The translations under genes and the position numbers were made by a program. A DNA stretch of 64,000 bases from Darwinimomas sp045600945 (GTDB lineage Bacteria > Bacillota > Clostridia > Lachnospirales > Lachnospiraceae). The stretch is taken from the NCBI GenBank assembly GCA_045600945.1, contig JAZRYX010000027.1, positions 1 through 64,000 of the forward strand, in the 5' to 3' direction. The notes beneath the pieces were generated by a model. The model was not told the DNA's origin. It was given only the letters and a program-made list of their open reading frames with translations, and ran no database searches. The stretch's first letter is position 1, and each line of letters starts with the position of its first letter. Below, piece by piece: positions 41,542-49,559 of this stretch.

Positions 41542-41826
41542 TTATTTGATAACTGCCAGAATGTCATTCTGCTTAACAACGATGTATTTCTTGCCTTCAA
41601 GCTCAACTTCTGTTCCGGCATACTTTGAATAAATAACATGATCTTTTGCCTTAACCTGCATGGTGATTTCCTTGCCGTCAACTACGCCGCCGGGTCCTAC
41701 TGCAACTACGATAGCCTCTGATGGTTTCTCTTTATCCTGTCCCGGAAGCACGATTCCCGACTTTGTTGTCTCCTCAGCCTTAACCTGCTCAAGTACGACA
41801 CGATCAAATAATGGAACTAATTTCAT
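41542..41826 (-). CDS. groES: Co-chaperonin GroES (10 kDa)
   Basis: 94 aa, normal length. It has the N-terminal LVPLFDRVVLEQVKAEETTK, the mobile loop (TTKSGIVLPGQDKEKPSEAI) and the C-terminal YIVVKQNDILAVIK. The heptameric lid closes the GroEL cavity. First gene of the groESL operon, with AGGAGG upstream of the ATG and the promoter-CIRCE region about 80-120 nt further up. Confidence 0.99.
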   Translation of the reverse strand: MKLVPLFDRVVLEQVKAEETTKSGIVLPGQDKEKPSEAIVVAVGPGGVVDGKEITMQVKAKDHVIYSKYAGTEVELEGKKYIVVKQNDILAVIK

Positions 41827-41904
41827 ATCTATGTCCTCCTACATTCAAGCATCTTTTCCTGTTAATATACTACAAAAGACGCCTTCTTTACAAATTACAC
41901 TGAT

Positions 41905-41932
41905 ATTATACTCTTATTGTTAGCACTGTCAA
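41905..41932 (-). promoter_or_regulatory. groESL promoter
   Basis: Minus-strand TTGACA (41927-41932) and TATAAT (41905-41910), both perfect hexamers, with a 16-bp spacer. The -35 box lies inside the CIRCE element, so HrcA binding would block RNA polymerase directly. Confidence 0.85.
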
Positions 41933-41946
41933 GAGTTGAGTGCTAA
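41920..41946 (-). promoter_or_regulatory. CIRCE operator (HrcA-binding site)
   Basis: The inverted repeat TTAGCACTC-N9-CAGTGCTAA matches the CIRCE consensus TTAGCACTC-N9-GAGTGCTAA with one mismatch in the right arm. It covers the -35 region of the groESL promoter. HrcA repression relieved by heat shock is expected; hrcA itself is not in the window. Confidence 0.93.
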
Positions 41947-42058
41947 TTTTATGGTTTTTTCATAAATTTTGTTCTTTTTAATATTATTTAGGTTTTTTTA
42001 ACTTTTAATTCTCCCCTTTTTAGGTTAAAATATGGTCAGCAAGTAAGGAGGTATACCC

Positions 42059-42595
42059 ATGAAAGTAGCCGGAATTATAGGAGCTCTCATTTTCGCAGGC
42101 GGTGTATATGCCGGAATCAAATACTACGAGAAGTACCGCAAAGATCATGCTGAGCTTGAAGATGACTTTTCAGAATATGAAGAGGATGATGAGAAAGCAT
42201 TTGAAGCTGAAGAGACTCAGGATTTTGATGCAAATGTTACCGTTGATGAAGATCCGAATGTCAAATATACTTCTCTCAACTCAAACAAAGAAAATTTCGT
42301 CGAGGCGGCACGAAATGTGGCTAAGGCAGCCAAAGAAATGGTTGGTCCGGCCAAAGGTATCGTAAAAAACATAGGTGAAATCATTAACGATAAAGTTGAT
42401 GATTCACATATCGTTGCGGGCGATTATGTTGCTTCGGTTAAGGAAAAAGTTGAGAACATCGTAGAGGAGACAAAGGGCAAAATCGGAGTCAAGGAAGAGG
42501 ATGTTCTGGATAAGGATCTCGAGGGCTTTGATACGACAGATGATGTCATCATTGACATAGACATTTCAAAGGACGAAAAGAAAGACCAGCAATAA
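42059..42595 (+). CDS. YtxH-like membrane-anchored acidic protein
   Basis: 178 aa. A short N-terminal hydrophobic helix (VAGIIGALIFAGGVYAGIKYY) is followed by a very acidic linker and an amphipathic helical section (NFVEAARNVAKAAKEMVGPA, ASVKEKVENIVEETKGKIGV). This layout resembles YtxH/general-stress-type proteins, but the match is one of composition rather than clear motifs. It has an AAGGAGG RBS, is transcribed divergently from groESL, and converges on a Gfo/Idh gene. Function unknown. Confidence 0.75.
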   Translation: MKVAGIIGALIFAGGVYAGIKYYEKYRKDHAELEDDFSEYEEDDEKAFEAEETQDFDANVTVDEDPNVKYTSLNSNKENFVEAARNVAKAAKEMVGPAKGIVKNIGEIINDKVDDSHIVAGDYVASVKEKVENIVEETKGKIGVKEEDVLDKDLEGFDTTDDVIIDIDISKDEKKDQQ

Positions 42596-42637
42596 AGCAA
42601 TACCAACTGACATAAGACAAGACTCATACAAATTTGG

Positions 42638-42656
42638 GGAGGTGATAATCACCTCC
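42638..42656. terminator. Hairpin between convergent genes
   Basis: GGAGGTG-ATAAT-CACCTCC lies between the YtxH-like gene and the convergent oxidoreductase gene. The following T-rich stretch is weak on both strands, so termination is plausible but not certain. Confidence 0.5.
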
Positions 42657-42670
42657 GCATTTCATTTGTC

Positions 42671-43810
42671 CTATTTAACTTCTACCCACTTTTGAGTCTT
42701 TGTAGACTCAAGGCAGGCATCAACGAGTTTAAGTACATACCAGCCCGTTGCGAATGTAGCATATGACTGCTCTTCATTCTGGTATGTTCCGGCCTTTACC
42801 GCACTGTAGAACTCATTGATTCCGTTCTTTAAAGCATCTTTCCATGCAACTGCATGTCCTTCGGGGATAGGTGCAAATCTTGCTGCATCACCCGTTACGG
42901 TTCCTGCCGATGCATAGATAAGTCTGTTTCCGTCAACTCTGTCACAGACATGAAGTTTATCAGCATTTTCCTGCTCCCATTTCATGGAGTACCTGGATGT
43001 ATCCACCTCAAGCATAAGATCGTTCTTGTGTCCGCCGCTTATCTGTGAGATAGTCGTTGTTCCGAGCGTGCCGTCTTCAAACTCAACCATGATAACTGCC
43101 AGATCCTCGGAATCGATCTTCACTGTCTCGCCCTTGCCGTCATTTTTAGCAAATGTTGCAACTTCCGCAAGCGGTTTTATTCTCTCCGGGATAACCGTGT
43201 CAAGCTTTGCAAAAACCTTTGTAATCTTCTTTCCCACTGTGAACTGTGCCGTATCAAACCAGTGTGAACCGATGTCTGCTACCGCACGTGATACACCGTT
43301 TCTTGCAGGATCGAGTCTCCATGAGAAATCAGTGTCATACATAAGCCAGTCCTGAAGATAATGTCCGTGAACGAAAAATACCTTTCCTGCGTCACCGCTC
43401 TTAATGCGCTCATGCATATCGCGAACCATTGCGTTATTTCTGTAGTTGAAGTTTACTGCGTTCGGAACTTTCTTTTCTGCTGCAAGTTTTGTAAGTTCCT
43501 CACCCTGCTTCGAATCAAGTGCAAGCGGTTTCTCACAATATACACCGCATCCCTGCTCCATGGCATATTTCGCAACTTCATAATGAAGGAAGTTGGGTGT
43601 ACAGATATGAACCACATCCGGCTTGATTTCTGCCAGCATTACTTTATAGTCTGTGTAATATTTCGGAATCCCGAGCTGTTCGGCATATTTCTTTGCTGCC
43701 GCCTCGTTTACATCAGCGATAGCTGCAACCTCTACTCCCGGTATTCTGTGAAGTGCTTCAGAATGAACAACACCCATCATTCCCGATCCGACGATAACAG
43801 ATTTAATCAT
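42671..43810 (-). CDS. Gfo/Idh/MocA family oxidoreductase
   Basis: 379 aa from the ATG ending at 43810, which has AAGGTG upstream; a GTG three codons earlier is less likely. The NAD(P)-binding motif is GSGMMGVVHSEAL, the catalytic EKP motif is VYCEKPLALDSK, and IGSHWFDTAQF supplies the active-site His/Asp region. It is probably a sugar or inositol dehydrogenase, substrate unknown. It lies 27 nt downstream of glnS on the same strand, but seems functionally unrelated. It is distinct in sequence from the family member at the left edge of the window. Confidence 0.92.
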   Translation of the reverse strand: MIKSVIVGSGMMGVVHSEALHRIPGVEVAAIADVNEAAAKKYAEQLGIPKYYTDYKVMLAEIKPDVVHICTPNFLHYEVAKYAMEQGCGVYCEKPLALDSKQGEELTKLAAEKKVPNAVNFNYRNNAMVRDMHERIKSGDAGKVFFVHGHYLQDWLMYDTDFSWRLDPARNGVSRAVADIGSHWFDTAQFTVGKKITKVFAKLDTVIPERIKPLAEVATFAKNDGKGETVKIDSEDLAVIMVEFEDGTLGTTTISQISGGHKNDLMLEVDTSRYSMKWEQENADKLHVCDRVDGNRLIYASAGTVTGDAARFAPIPEGHAVAWKDALKNGINEFYSAVKAGTYQNEEQSYATFATGWYVLKLVDACLESTKTQKWVEVK

Positions 43811-43837
43811 ACTATTCACCTTTCCTTCTTATTATTT

Positions 43838-45532
43838 TTATTTATTTAATTTAAATGATGACTTGAGGCTGACTATACGGTTAAATACCGGGGAACCCGG
43901 CTTTGAATCTTTGCAGTCAGCACAGAAGAAACCATTACGTACAAACTGGAAGCTATCGTATACTTTCGCTTCTGCAAGCTGAGGTTCTACGTAGCAATCA
44001 TTAAGAACAGTAAGTGAATTCGGATTGAGGTTGAGAGAGCCGTCCTCATTGAGTTTGCCTTTTTCCTCGTCAACGATATTCTCATATAGTCTTACGGTAA
44101 CTTTTTTGCACTCGCCGGCATTTACCCAATGTATGGTTCCTTTGACTTTACGCTCAACTTCCATTCCGTTCTTTGTCATAGGATCATATGTTGCATGTAC
44201 AACCGTTACGTTGCCGTTTTCATCTTTCTCGCATCCGGTACATGTTACGAAATAAGCACCCATAAGTCTTACTTCATTACCCGGGAAGAGTCTGAAATAC
44301 TTCTTCGGCGGTTCTTCCATGAAGTCTTCTCTTTCGATCCACAGCTCACGTCCGAATAGCAGTTCGCGCTCTCCGAGCTCAGGATTTTCGAGATTGAGCG
44401 GCATCGGAAGTTTCTCGCTCTGTCCCTGGGGATAGTTATCGATGACGAGTTTTATCGGATCAAGGATAGCCATCATTCTCGGTGCCTTGAGTTTGAGATC
44501 TTCACGGATACAGTACTCAAGCATCGCATAGTCAACCGATGAATTGGCCTTGCTGAGTCCTACAAGCTCGACGAACTTCTTGATGGATTCCGGCGTGTAT
44601 CCGCGGCGGCGAAGTGCTGCGATGGATACGAGTCTCGGATCATCCCATCCGTCAACGATTCCGTCTTCGACAAGTTTCTTGATATATCTCTTTCCCGTAA
44701 CTACATTTGTGAGATAAAGTTTTGCGAACTCTATCTGACGCGGTTTCGGGTCAAATTCGCACTCTGTTACAACCCAGTCATAAAGCGGACGATGGTCTTC
44801 GAACTCAAGCGTACAGATGGAATGTGTGATGCCTTCGATTGCATCCTCGATCGGATGCGCGAAATCATACATAGGATAGATGCACCACTTGTCGCCCTGA
44901 CGGTGATGACTCTGATGAGCTACACGATAGATGACCGGATCACGCATATTGATGTTGGGTGATGCCATATCGATCTTGGCACGAAGCACTCTCGCTCCGT
45001 CCTCGATGACACCGCTTCTCATCTCCTCGAATAACCTTAAGTTCTCTTCGATGCTTCTGTCACGATACGGTGAGTTCTTACCGGGTGTATTGAAATCACC
45101 TCTGGTCTCACGTATCTCGTCTGCGCTTAAATCACATACAAATGCTTTGCCTTTCTTTATGAGCTTTACGGCACATTCATACATGGTCTCAAAATAATCG
45201 GATGCGAAGAAGAGTCTGTCTTCAAAGTCTGCACCGAGCCACTTAACATCGGCGATGATTGACTGAACAAACTCATCTTTTTCTTTCGTCGGGTTCGTAT
45301 CGTCAAATCTCATATTAAACTTTCCGCCATACTCCTGAGCAAGTCCGTAGTTTGTAAGTATGGACTTGGCATGTCCGATATGCAGATATCCGTTCGGTTC
45401 CGGAGGAAATCTGGTCTGCACATGGTCATACACTCCATCCGCAAGATCTTTTTCTATTTCTGTTTCAATAAAGTTTTTGGAAACTCTCTCTTCCTGACTT
45501 TCTTCAATGTTGTTCTTAATTTCTTCGCTCAT
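43838..45532 (-). CDS. glnS: Glutaminyl-tRNA synthetase
   Basis: 564 aa. It has the class I signature PNGYLHIGHAKSI and the GlnRS-type insertion and C-terminal anticodon-binding beta-barrels (NGFFCADCKDSKPGSPVFNR). The KMSKS loop reads VTGKRYIKKL rather than VMSKRKLxxL, so the Ser is Gly but Lys-Arg is kept. Many Firmicutes instead make Gln-tRNA by amidation with GatCAB; a direct GlnRS is typical of a subset, including several Lachnospiraceae. It follows prfA by 12 nt, with GGGGAG as RBS. Confidence 0.95.
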   Translation of the reverse strand: MSEEIKNNIEESQEERVSKNFIETEIEKDLADGVYDHVQTRFPPEPNGYLHIGHAKSILTNYGLAQEYGGKFNMRFDDTNPTKEKDEFVQSIIADVKWLGADFEDRLFFASDYFETMYECAVKLIKKGKAFVCDLSADEIRETRGDFNTPGKNSPYRDRSIEENLRLFEEMRSGVIEDGARVLRAKIDMASPNINMRDPVIYRVAHQSHHRQGDKWCIYPMYDFAHPIEDAIEGITHSICTLEFEDHRPLYDWVVTECEFDPKPRQIEFAKLYLTNVVTGKRYIKKLVEDGIVDGWDDPRLVSIAALRRRGYTPESIKKFVELVGLSKANSSVDYAMLEYCIREDLKLKAPRMMAILDPIKLVIDNYPQGQSEKLPMPLNLENPELGERELLFGRELWIEREDFMEEPPKKYFRLFPGNEVRLMGAYFVTCTGCEKDENGNVTVVHATYDPMTKNGMEVERKVKGTIHWVNAGECKKVTVRLYENIVDEEKGKLNEDGSLNLNPNSLTVLNDCYVEPQLAEAKVYDSFQFVRNGFFCADCKDSKPGSPVFNRIVSLKSSFKLNK

Positions 45533-45544
45533 ATATACTCCCCG

Positions 45545-46606
45545 TCATCCTACCAGCTTCTCTGCCTGATCTGCGGCAATTAGGCTGTTAAGGATCTCAT
45601 TAATGTCCCCGTTCATTATCTCTTTTATTCTGTAAGATGTAAAGTTTATTCTGTGATCCGTAACTCTGTTCTGAGGGAAATTGTACGTTCTGACCTTTTC
45701 GGATCTGTCGCCCGTACCGATCTGGCTCTTACGCTCTGCCGATTCGGCTTTCTGCTGTTTTGACAGTTCCAGGTCATACAGTTTCGATCTAAGCAGTGCG
45801 AATGCTTTATTCTTATTCTGAAGCTGCGACTTCTCAGTCTGTGAGTAAATAACAATACCCGTAGGAATATGTGTAAGTCTCACGGCTGAGTCTGTCGTAT
45901 TGACGCACTGACCTCCGTTTCCGGATGCACGGCACACATCGATTCTACAGTCATTCATATCGATCTGCACATCGACCTCTTCGGCCTCAGGCATGACTGC
46001 AACGGATGCTGTCGATGTATGTATCCTTCCGCCCGATTCCGTCTCGGGCACACGCTGGACTCTGTGAACCCCGGATTCGTACTTAAGCTTCGAGTAAGCA
46101 CCCTTTCCGGTCACCATGGCCTCTATTTCCTTGATGCCTCCGAGTCCCGTATCATTGATATTGACTATATCGACCTTCCACCCCTGCGCATCACAGAAAT
46201 GCTGATACATCCTGAACAGTTCCGCCGCAAAAAGTGCCGCTTCCTCTCCTCCTGCTCCCGCACGAATCTCAAGTACGATGTTCTTGTCATCGTTGGGATC
46301 TTTCGGGAGAAGCATTATACGCAGTTCTTCTTCCAGCTGTTCCAGTCGCTTTTTGGCATCAGAAAGTTCTTCTTTGGCCATATCCCGCATATCGTCATCA
46401 TTTTCCGTTTCGAGTATCTCGAGCGCTACGGCCTCATCTTCTTTTGCCTGTTTATACTTTTTATATGCATCGACAAGCGGGAGCAGATCCGACTGCTCCT
46501 TCATGAGTTTTCTGAAACGGTTCTGGTCATTTGCCACTTCCTGACTTCCCAGTTCCGCCATAATCTCCTCATAATGTTTTAAGATGTCTTCTAAATTGTC
46601 GAACAT
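45545..46606 (-). CDS. prfA: Peptide chain release factor 1
   Basis: 353 aa. The GGQ loop, which enters the peptidyl-transferase centre, lies in SGNGGQCVNTTDSAVRLTH. The codon-recognition PxT-type region and the N-terminal helical domain are in place (LEDILKHYEEIMAELGSQEV). It ends translation at UAA/UAG. Its start overlaps by 16 nt the end of the DUF1385-PrmC gene, whose methyltransferase domain modifies the Gln of this GGQ. Confidence 0.98.
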   Translation of the reverse strand: MFDNLEDILKHYEEIMAELGSQEVANDQNRFRKLMKEQSDLLPLVDAYKKYKQAKEDEAVALEILETENDDDMRDMAKEELSDAKKRLEQLEEELRIMLLPKDPNDDKNIVLEIRAGAGGEEAALFAAELFRMYQHFCDAQGWKVDIVNINDTGLGGIKEIEAMVTGKGAYSKLKYESGVHRVQRVPETESGGRIHTSTASVAVMPEAEEVDVQIDMNDCRIDVCRASGNGGQCVNTTDSAVRLTHIPTGIVIYSQTEKSQLQNKNKAFALLRSKLYDLELSKQQKAESAERKSQIGTGDRSEKVRTYNFPQNRVTDHRINFTSYRIKEIMNGDINEILNSLIAADQAEKLVG

Positions 46607-48384
46607 ATAACTCTGTCCAGTCCTGATAAGTCTTTTACGACTTCAATGTTTTTGTATCCTTTTTCTTTAAGGAGTCCTCTCACTTCTTCTGCCTGATCGT
46701 ATCCGATTTCGAGATAGAGCTTTCCTCCTTTATGTAAATGCTTGCACGCCTCGGCTGCGATTATGCGGTAAAACTTAAGTCCGTCCGGTCCTGCATCGAG
46801 TGCCATCCTCGGTTCATGATCTTTGACTTCCGTCATCAGTTCTTCGCATACCGCGCTTTTTATATACGGAGGGTTGCTGACGATGATATCAAGTTCGGTA
46901 AGGTCATCGAGTTCGTCAAACATATCGCTTTCATAAAATGTTATATCTACGCCGTTTCTTTCGGCATTGGCATCTGCGATTTCAAGTGCCGCACGCGATA
47001 TATCCGATCCATAGACTTTCCTGTATCCACCGAGTTTGGCAAGTGCGATTGCTATGCATCCGCTGCCTGTACATAAGTCGAGAACCGATACATCGCTGTC
47101 TTTATTATCTGTGAGGACTTTTTCGACCATGACTTCTGTATCAAATCGCGGCACGAGTACATTTTCATCTACGTATAAATTGAGTCCGCAGAAATTTGAC
47201 TCATGGGTTATGTACTGGAGCGGGACGCCTGATTGTCTCAGTGCTATCGCGTCTCTGTATTTTTGGATTTTGTCTTCCGGTACCTGAGATGTCGTATATT
47301 GCTCAAGCAGCTGCGGCATGTCTATTTCGCATGCCCACAGCAGAAGCAGGCGGGCGTCGTTTTCGCCTTCCTGCTGCTTAAACAATGCTATGCGGCCTTC
47401 GTCGTATAAATCATAGTAACTTTTCTCGGGGAATCCGTCAGGATATAGCTCCGGGAAGTTTTCGGTGAGAAACGCTTTCCAGTCAAATACCTCCTTCGTT
47501 GCGGCGATGGCAACCTCGCACATATCCGGAGTAGGTTCCTTGGTCGTAAGTCCCTGCATCCACATGCCCGGACGGCTGAGGATGTTAATGATAGGGTTCT
47601 CACTGCGGCCCGCAATACGCAGGAACTCATATGAAACACCTGCAATCACCGGTATAAGAAGTATCCTGCTGAGTGCTCGCATTGCCAGATTATCTATACG
47701 GATAACCATGAAAAACAGGATGCTGATTATCATTACTATAATAATAAAACTCGTACCGCAGCGCTTATGCTCTTTCGAACTGGCCATAACATTATCAACC
47801 GTAAGTTCTTTTCCGAGTTCCACGCAGTTGATGCACTTATGCTCTGCACCGTGATACATGAATGTTCTGTTGATGTCGTCCATGAGCGAGATCAGCTTGA
47901 TGTATCCGACAAAAATGGCGATTCTGATAAGTCCCTCAAGAAGTGCCATAACAGTATGACTCTTTATGACATTTTTAAGAAGATTGCTTATGAACATCGG
48001 AAGCAGCATAAAAAGTCCGACTGCCAGAATAATAGCGATAACAACAGCGAAATCCATGATAATCTTCTCTGTCTTATCTCCGAACTTTTTGTAAAGCCAT
48101 GCTTCAAACTTGGACGGTTCTTCATCTTCCTCTATTCCGAGCATATCTGCTGAAAGAGTTATGGTTTTAAGTCCTAAGGTAAGTGAATTGATAAATGAGA
48201 AGATGCCGCGAATAAACGGCCAGCCGCATATCTTATGCTTGCTCGCTATTGATTCTGTCTTCTGGAGACTTACCGCTATTTCTTTATCGGGTTTTCTGAC
48301 GGCGATAGCATACTTGTCTTTGTTCATCATCATGATGCCTTCAAGTACTGCCTGACCGCCTATGCCGCTATATACCCTTTTCAT
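46591..48384 (-). CDS. prmC: Fusion of DUF1385 (YqhQ-like) membrane protein and PrmC release-factor methyltransferase
   Basis: 597 aa in one uninterrupted frame. Residues 1-300 are a DUF1385/YqhQ-type membrane protein (GGQAVLEGIMMMNKDKYAIA, MYHGAEHKCINCVELGKELT, SRPGMWMQGLTTKEPTPDM) with about five hydrophobic segments. Residues ~325-597 are PrmC: an N-terminal helical domain (RQSGVPLQYITHESNFCGL), SAM motif VLDLCTGSGCIAIALA and the catalytic NPPY (IIVSNPPYIKS). PrmC methylates the Gln of the GGQ motif in RF1/RF2. Other Clostridia have these as separate neighbouring genes (rpmE, DUF1385, prmC, prfA), so the fusion keeps the order; it would tether PrmC to the membrane. Confidence 0.93.
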   Translation of the reverse strand: MKRVYSGIGGQAVLEGIMMMNKDKYAIAVRKPDKEIAVSLQKTESIASKHKICGWPFIRGIFSFINSLTLGLKTITLSADMLGIEEDEEPSKFEAWLYKKFGDKTEKIIMDFAVVIAIILAVGLFMLLPMFISNLLKNVIKSHTVMALLEGLIRIAIFVGYIKLISLMDDINRTFMYHGAEHKCINCVELGKELTVDNVMASSKEHKRCGTSFIIIVMIISILFFMVIRIDNLAMRALSRILLIPVIAGVSYEFLRIAGRSENPIINILSRPGMWMQGLTTKEPTPDMCEVAIAATKEVFDWKAFLTENFPELYPDGFPEKSYYDLYDEGRIALFKQQEGENDARLLLLWACEIDMPQLLEQYTTSQVPEDKIQKYRDAIALRQSGVPLQYITHESNFCGLNLYVDENVLVPRFDTEVMVEKVLTDNKDSDVSVLDLCTGSGCIAIALAKLGGYRKVYGSDISRAALEIADANAERNGVDITFYESDMFDELDDLTELDIIVSNPPYIKSAVCEELMTEVKDHEPRMALDAGPDGLKFYRIIAAEACKHLHKGGKLYLEIGYDQAEEVRGLLKEKGYKNIEVVKDLSGLDRVICSTI

Positions 48385-48481
48385 CTATTGTCCTCATATA
48401 CAGCTCGAAGCAAGCTGTTTCTCTGTGCTGTCTCAAAATGCGAACCGCTCTGCGGTTTGGTGTTTGGCGCCACTATCGCAC

Positions 48482-48513
48482 AAAAAAAGAGCTCAGGTAA
48501 TAAACCCGGCTCT
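48482..48513 (-). terminator. rpmE terminator
   Basis: The stem AGAGC-CGGGT/ACCTGAGCTCT with one bulge (48488-48513) is followed by seven T on the minus strand, 12 nt past the rpmE stop. Between it and the DUF1385-prmC start at 48384 lie further small palindromes (ACAGCTCGAAGCAAGCTGT; AACCGC-TCT-GCGGTT) but no gene. Confidence 0.8.
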
Positions 48514-48524
48514 CTTTATGATTT

Positions 48525-48734
48525 CTACTGCTCTGAACCCAAGCCGTATTTCTTGTTGAACTTATCAATACGTCCACGTGCCTGTGTAGCCTTCTGTGTT
48601 CCTGTATAGAACGGATGGCACTGTGAACAAATTTCAACGTGAATTTCTTTCTTTGTAGATCCTGTTGTAAATGTGTTACCGCAGTTGCATGTAACTGTTG
48701 CCTGCTGATACTCAGGATGTATTCCTTCTCTCAT
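48525..48734 (-). CDS. rpmE: 50S ribosomal protein L31 (zinc type)
   Basis: 69 aa, full length. The zinc ligands are present as C16/C18 (VTCNCGNTF) and C37/C40 (ICSQCHPFYTG), marking the Zn-binding L31 form rather than the zinc-free paralogue made under zinc limitation. It has its own terminator and heads the prmC-prfA-glnS cluster. Confidence 0.97.
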   Translation of the reverse strand: MREGIHPEYQQATVTCNCGNTFTTGSTKKEIHVEICSQCHPFYTGTQKATQARGRIDKFNKKYGLGSEQ

Positions 48735-48788
48735 GATTAATACCTCTTTCTGATAATTTGCTGATTTCCAAACAGCTAAAACAGTATA

Positions 48789-49559
48789 TCACACCGTCAT
48801 AGAGGTGTCAATAATAAGCCCTACCGGGCAATGATCCGATCCCATAACCTCCGGATATATGCTTGCTTCCTTTATTTTACAGGCTATCCTGTCTGAACAG
48901 ATGAAGTAATCGATACGCCAACCCACGTTCTTGGCTCTGGCATTCATTCTGTATGACCACCAGGAATAAGCATCCGTTTTATCGGGGTATAAGTATCTGA
49001 ATGTATCCGTGAATCCGTTTGAGAGCACCTCCGTCATTTTAGCGCGTTCCTCGTCAGTAAAGCCGGCATTTCCCTTGTTGCTTTTCGGGTTCTTAAGATC
49101 TATCTCCTCATGCGCTACATTAAGATCGCCACAATATATCACAGGTTTCTTCTTATCGAGTTCCTTGATGTATCCGAGGAAATCCGTCTCCCAGCTCATC
49201 CTGTAATCAAGCCTCGTCAGCTCATGCTGAGCGTTAGGCGTGTAACAGGTTATCATATAGAAGCCCGGATACTCTGCAGTGATTACACGACCTTCGTGGT
49301 CATGCTCATCGACTCCGATTCCGTATGTAACCGACAGGGGTTTTTCTTTCGTGAAGATTGCAGTCCCCGAATAACCTTTCTTGTCGGCATAGTTCCAGAA
49401 ATCAAAATATCCCGGCAGGTCCAGTTCTATCTGACCTTCCTGAAGCTTTGTCTCCTGTACACAGAAAATGTCGGCATCCGATTCATGAAAGAAATCCAGA
49501 AATCCTTTTCCGACCGCGGCGCGCAGGCCGTTAACATTCCAACTGATTAATTTAATCAT
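48789..49559 (-). CDS. xth: Exodeoxyribonuclease III / AP endonuclease
   Basis: 256 aa from the ATG ending at 49559, led by AGAGGAG and overlapping the stop of the ABC-F gene by 8 nt; the longer frame is a shadow of that gene. Active-site motifs of the ExoIII/ExoA family are intact: SWNVNGLRAAV, VQETKLQEGQ, CGDLNVAHEEID, WRIDYFI and GSDHCPV. It cleaves DNA at abasic sites and has 3' exonuclease/phosphatase activity in base-excision repair. Confidence 0.97.
   Translation of the reverse strand: MIKLISWNVNGLRAAVGKGFLDFFHESDADIFCVQETKLQEGQIELDLPGYFDFWNYADKKGYSGTAIFTKEKPLSVTYGIGVDEHDHEGRVITAEYPGFYMITCYTPNAQHELTRLDYRMSWETDFLGYIKELDKKKPVIYCGDLNVAHEEIDLKNPKSNKGNAGFTDEERAKMTEVLSNGFTDTFRYLYPDKTDAYSWWSYRMNARAKNVGWRIDYFICSDRIACKIKEASIYPEVMGSDHCPVGLIIDTSMTV

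Noticed and set aside
43361..46582. Plus-strand frames (162, 88 and 187 aa) opposite the oxidoreductase, glnS and prfA
   Set aside because: All lie entirely opposite well-identified genes and show no protein family features.
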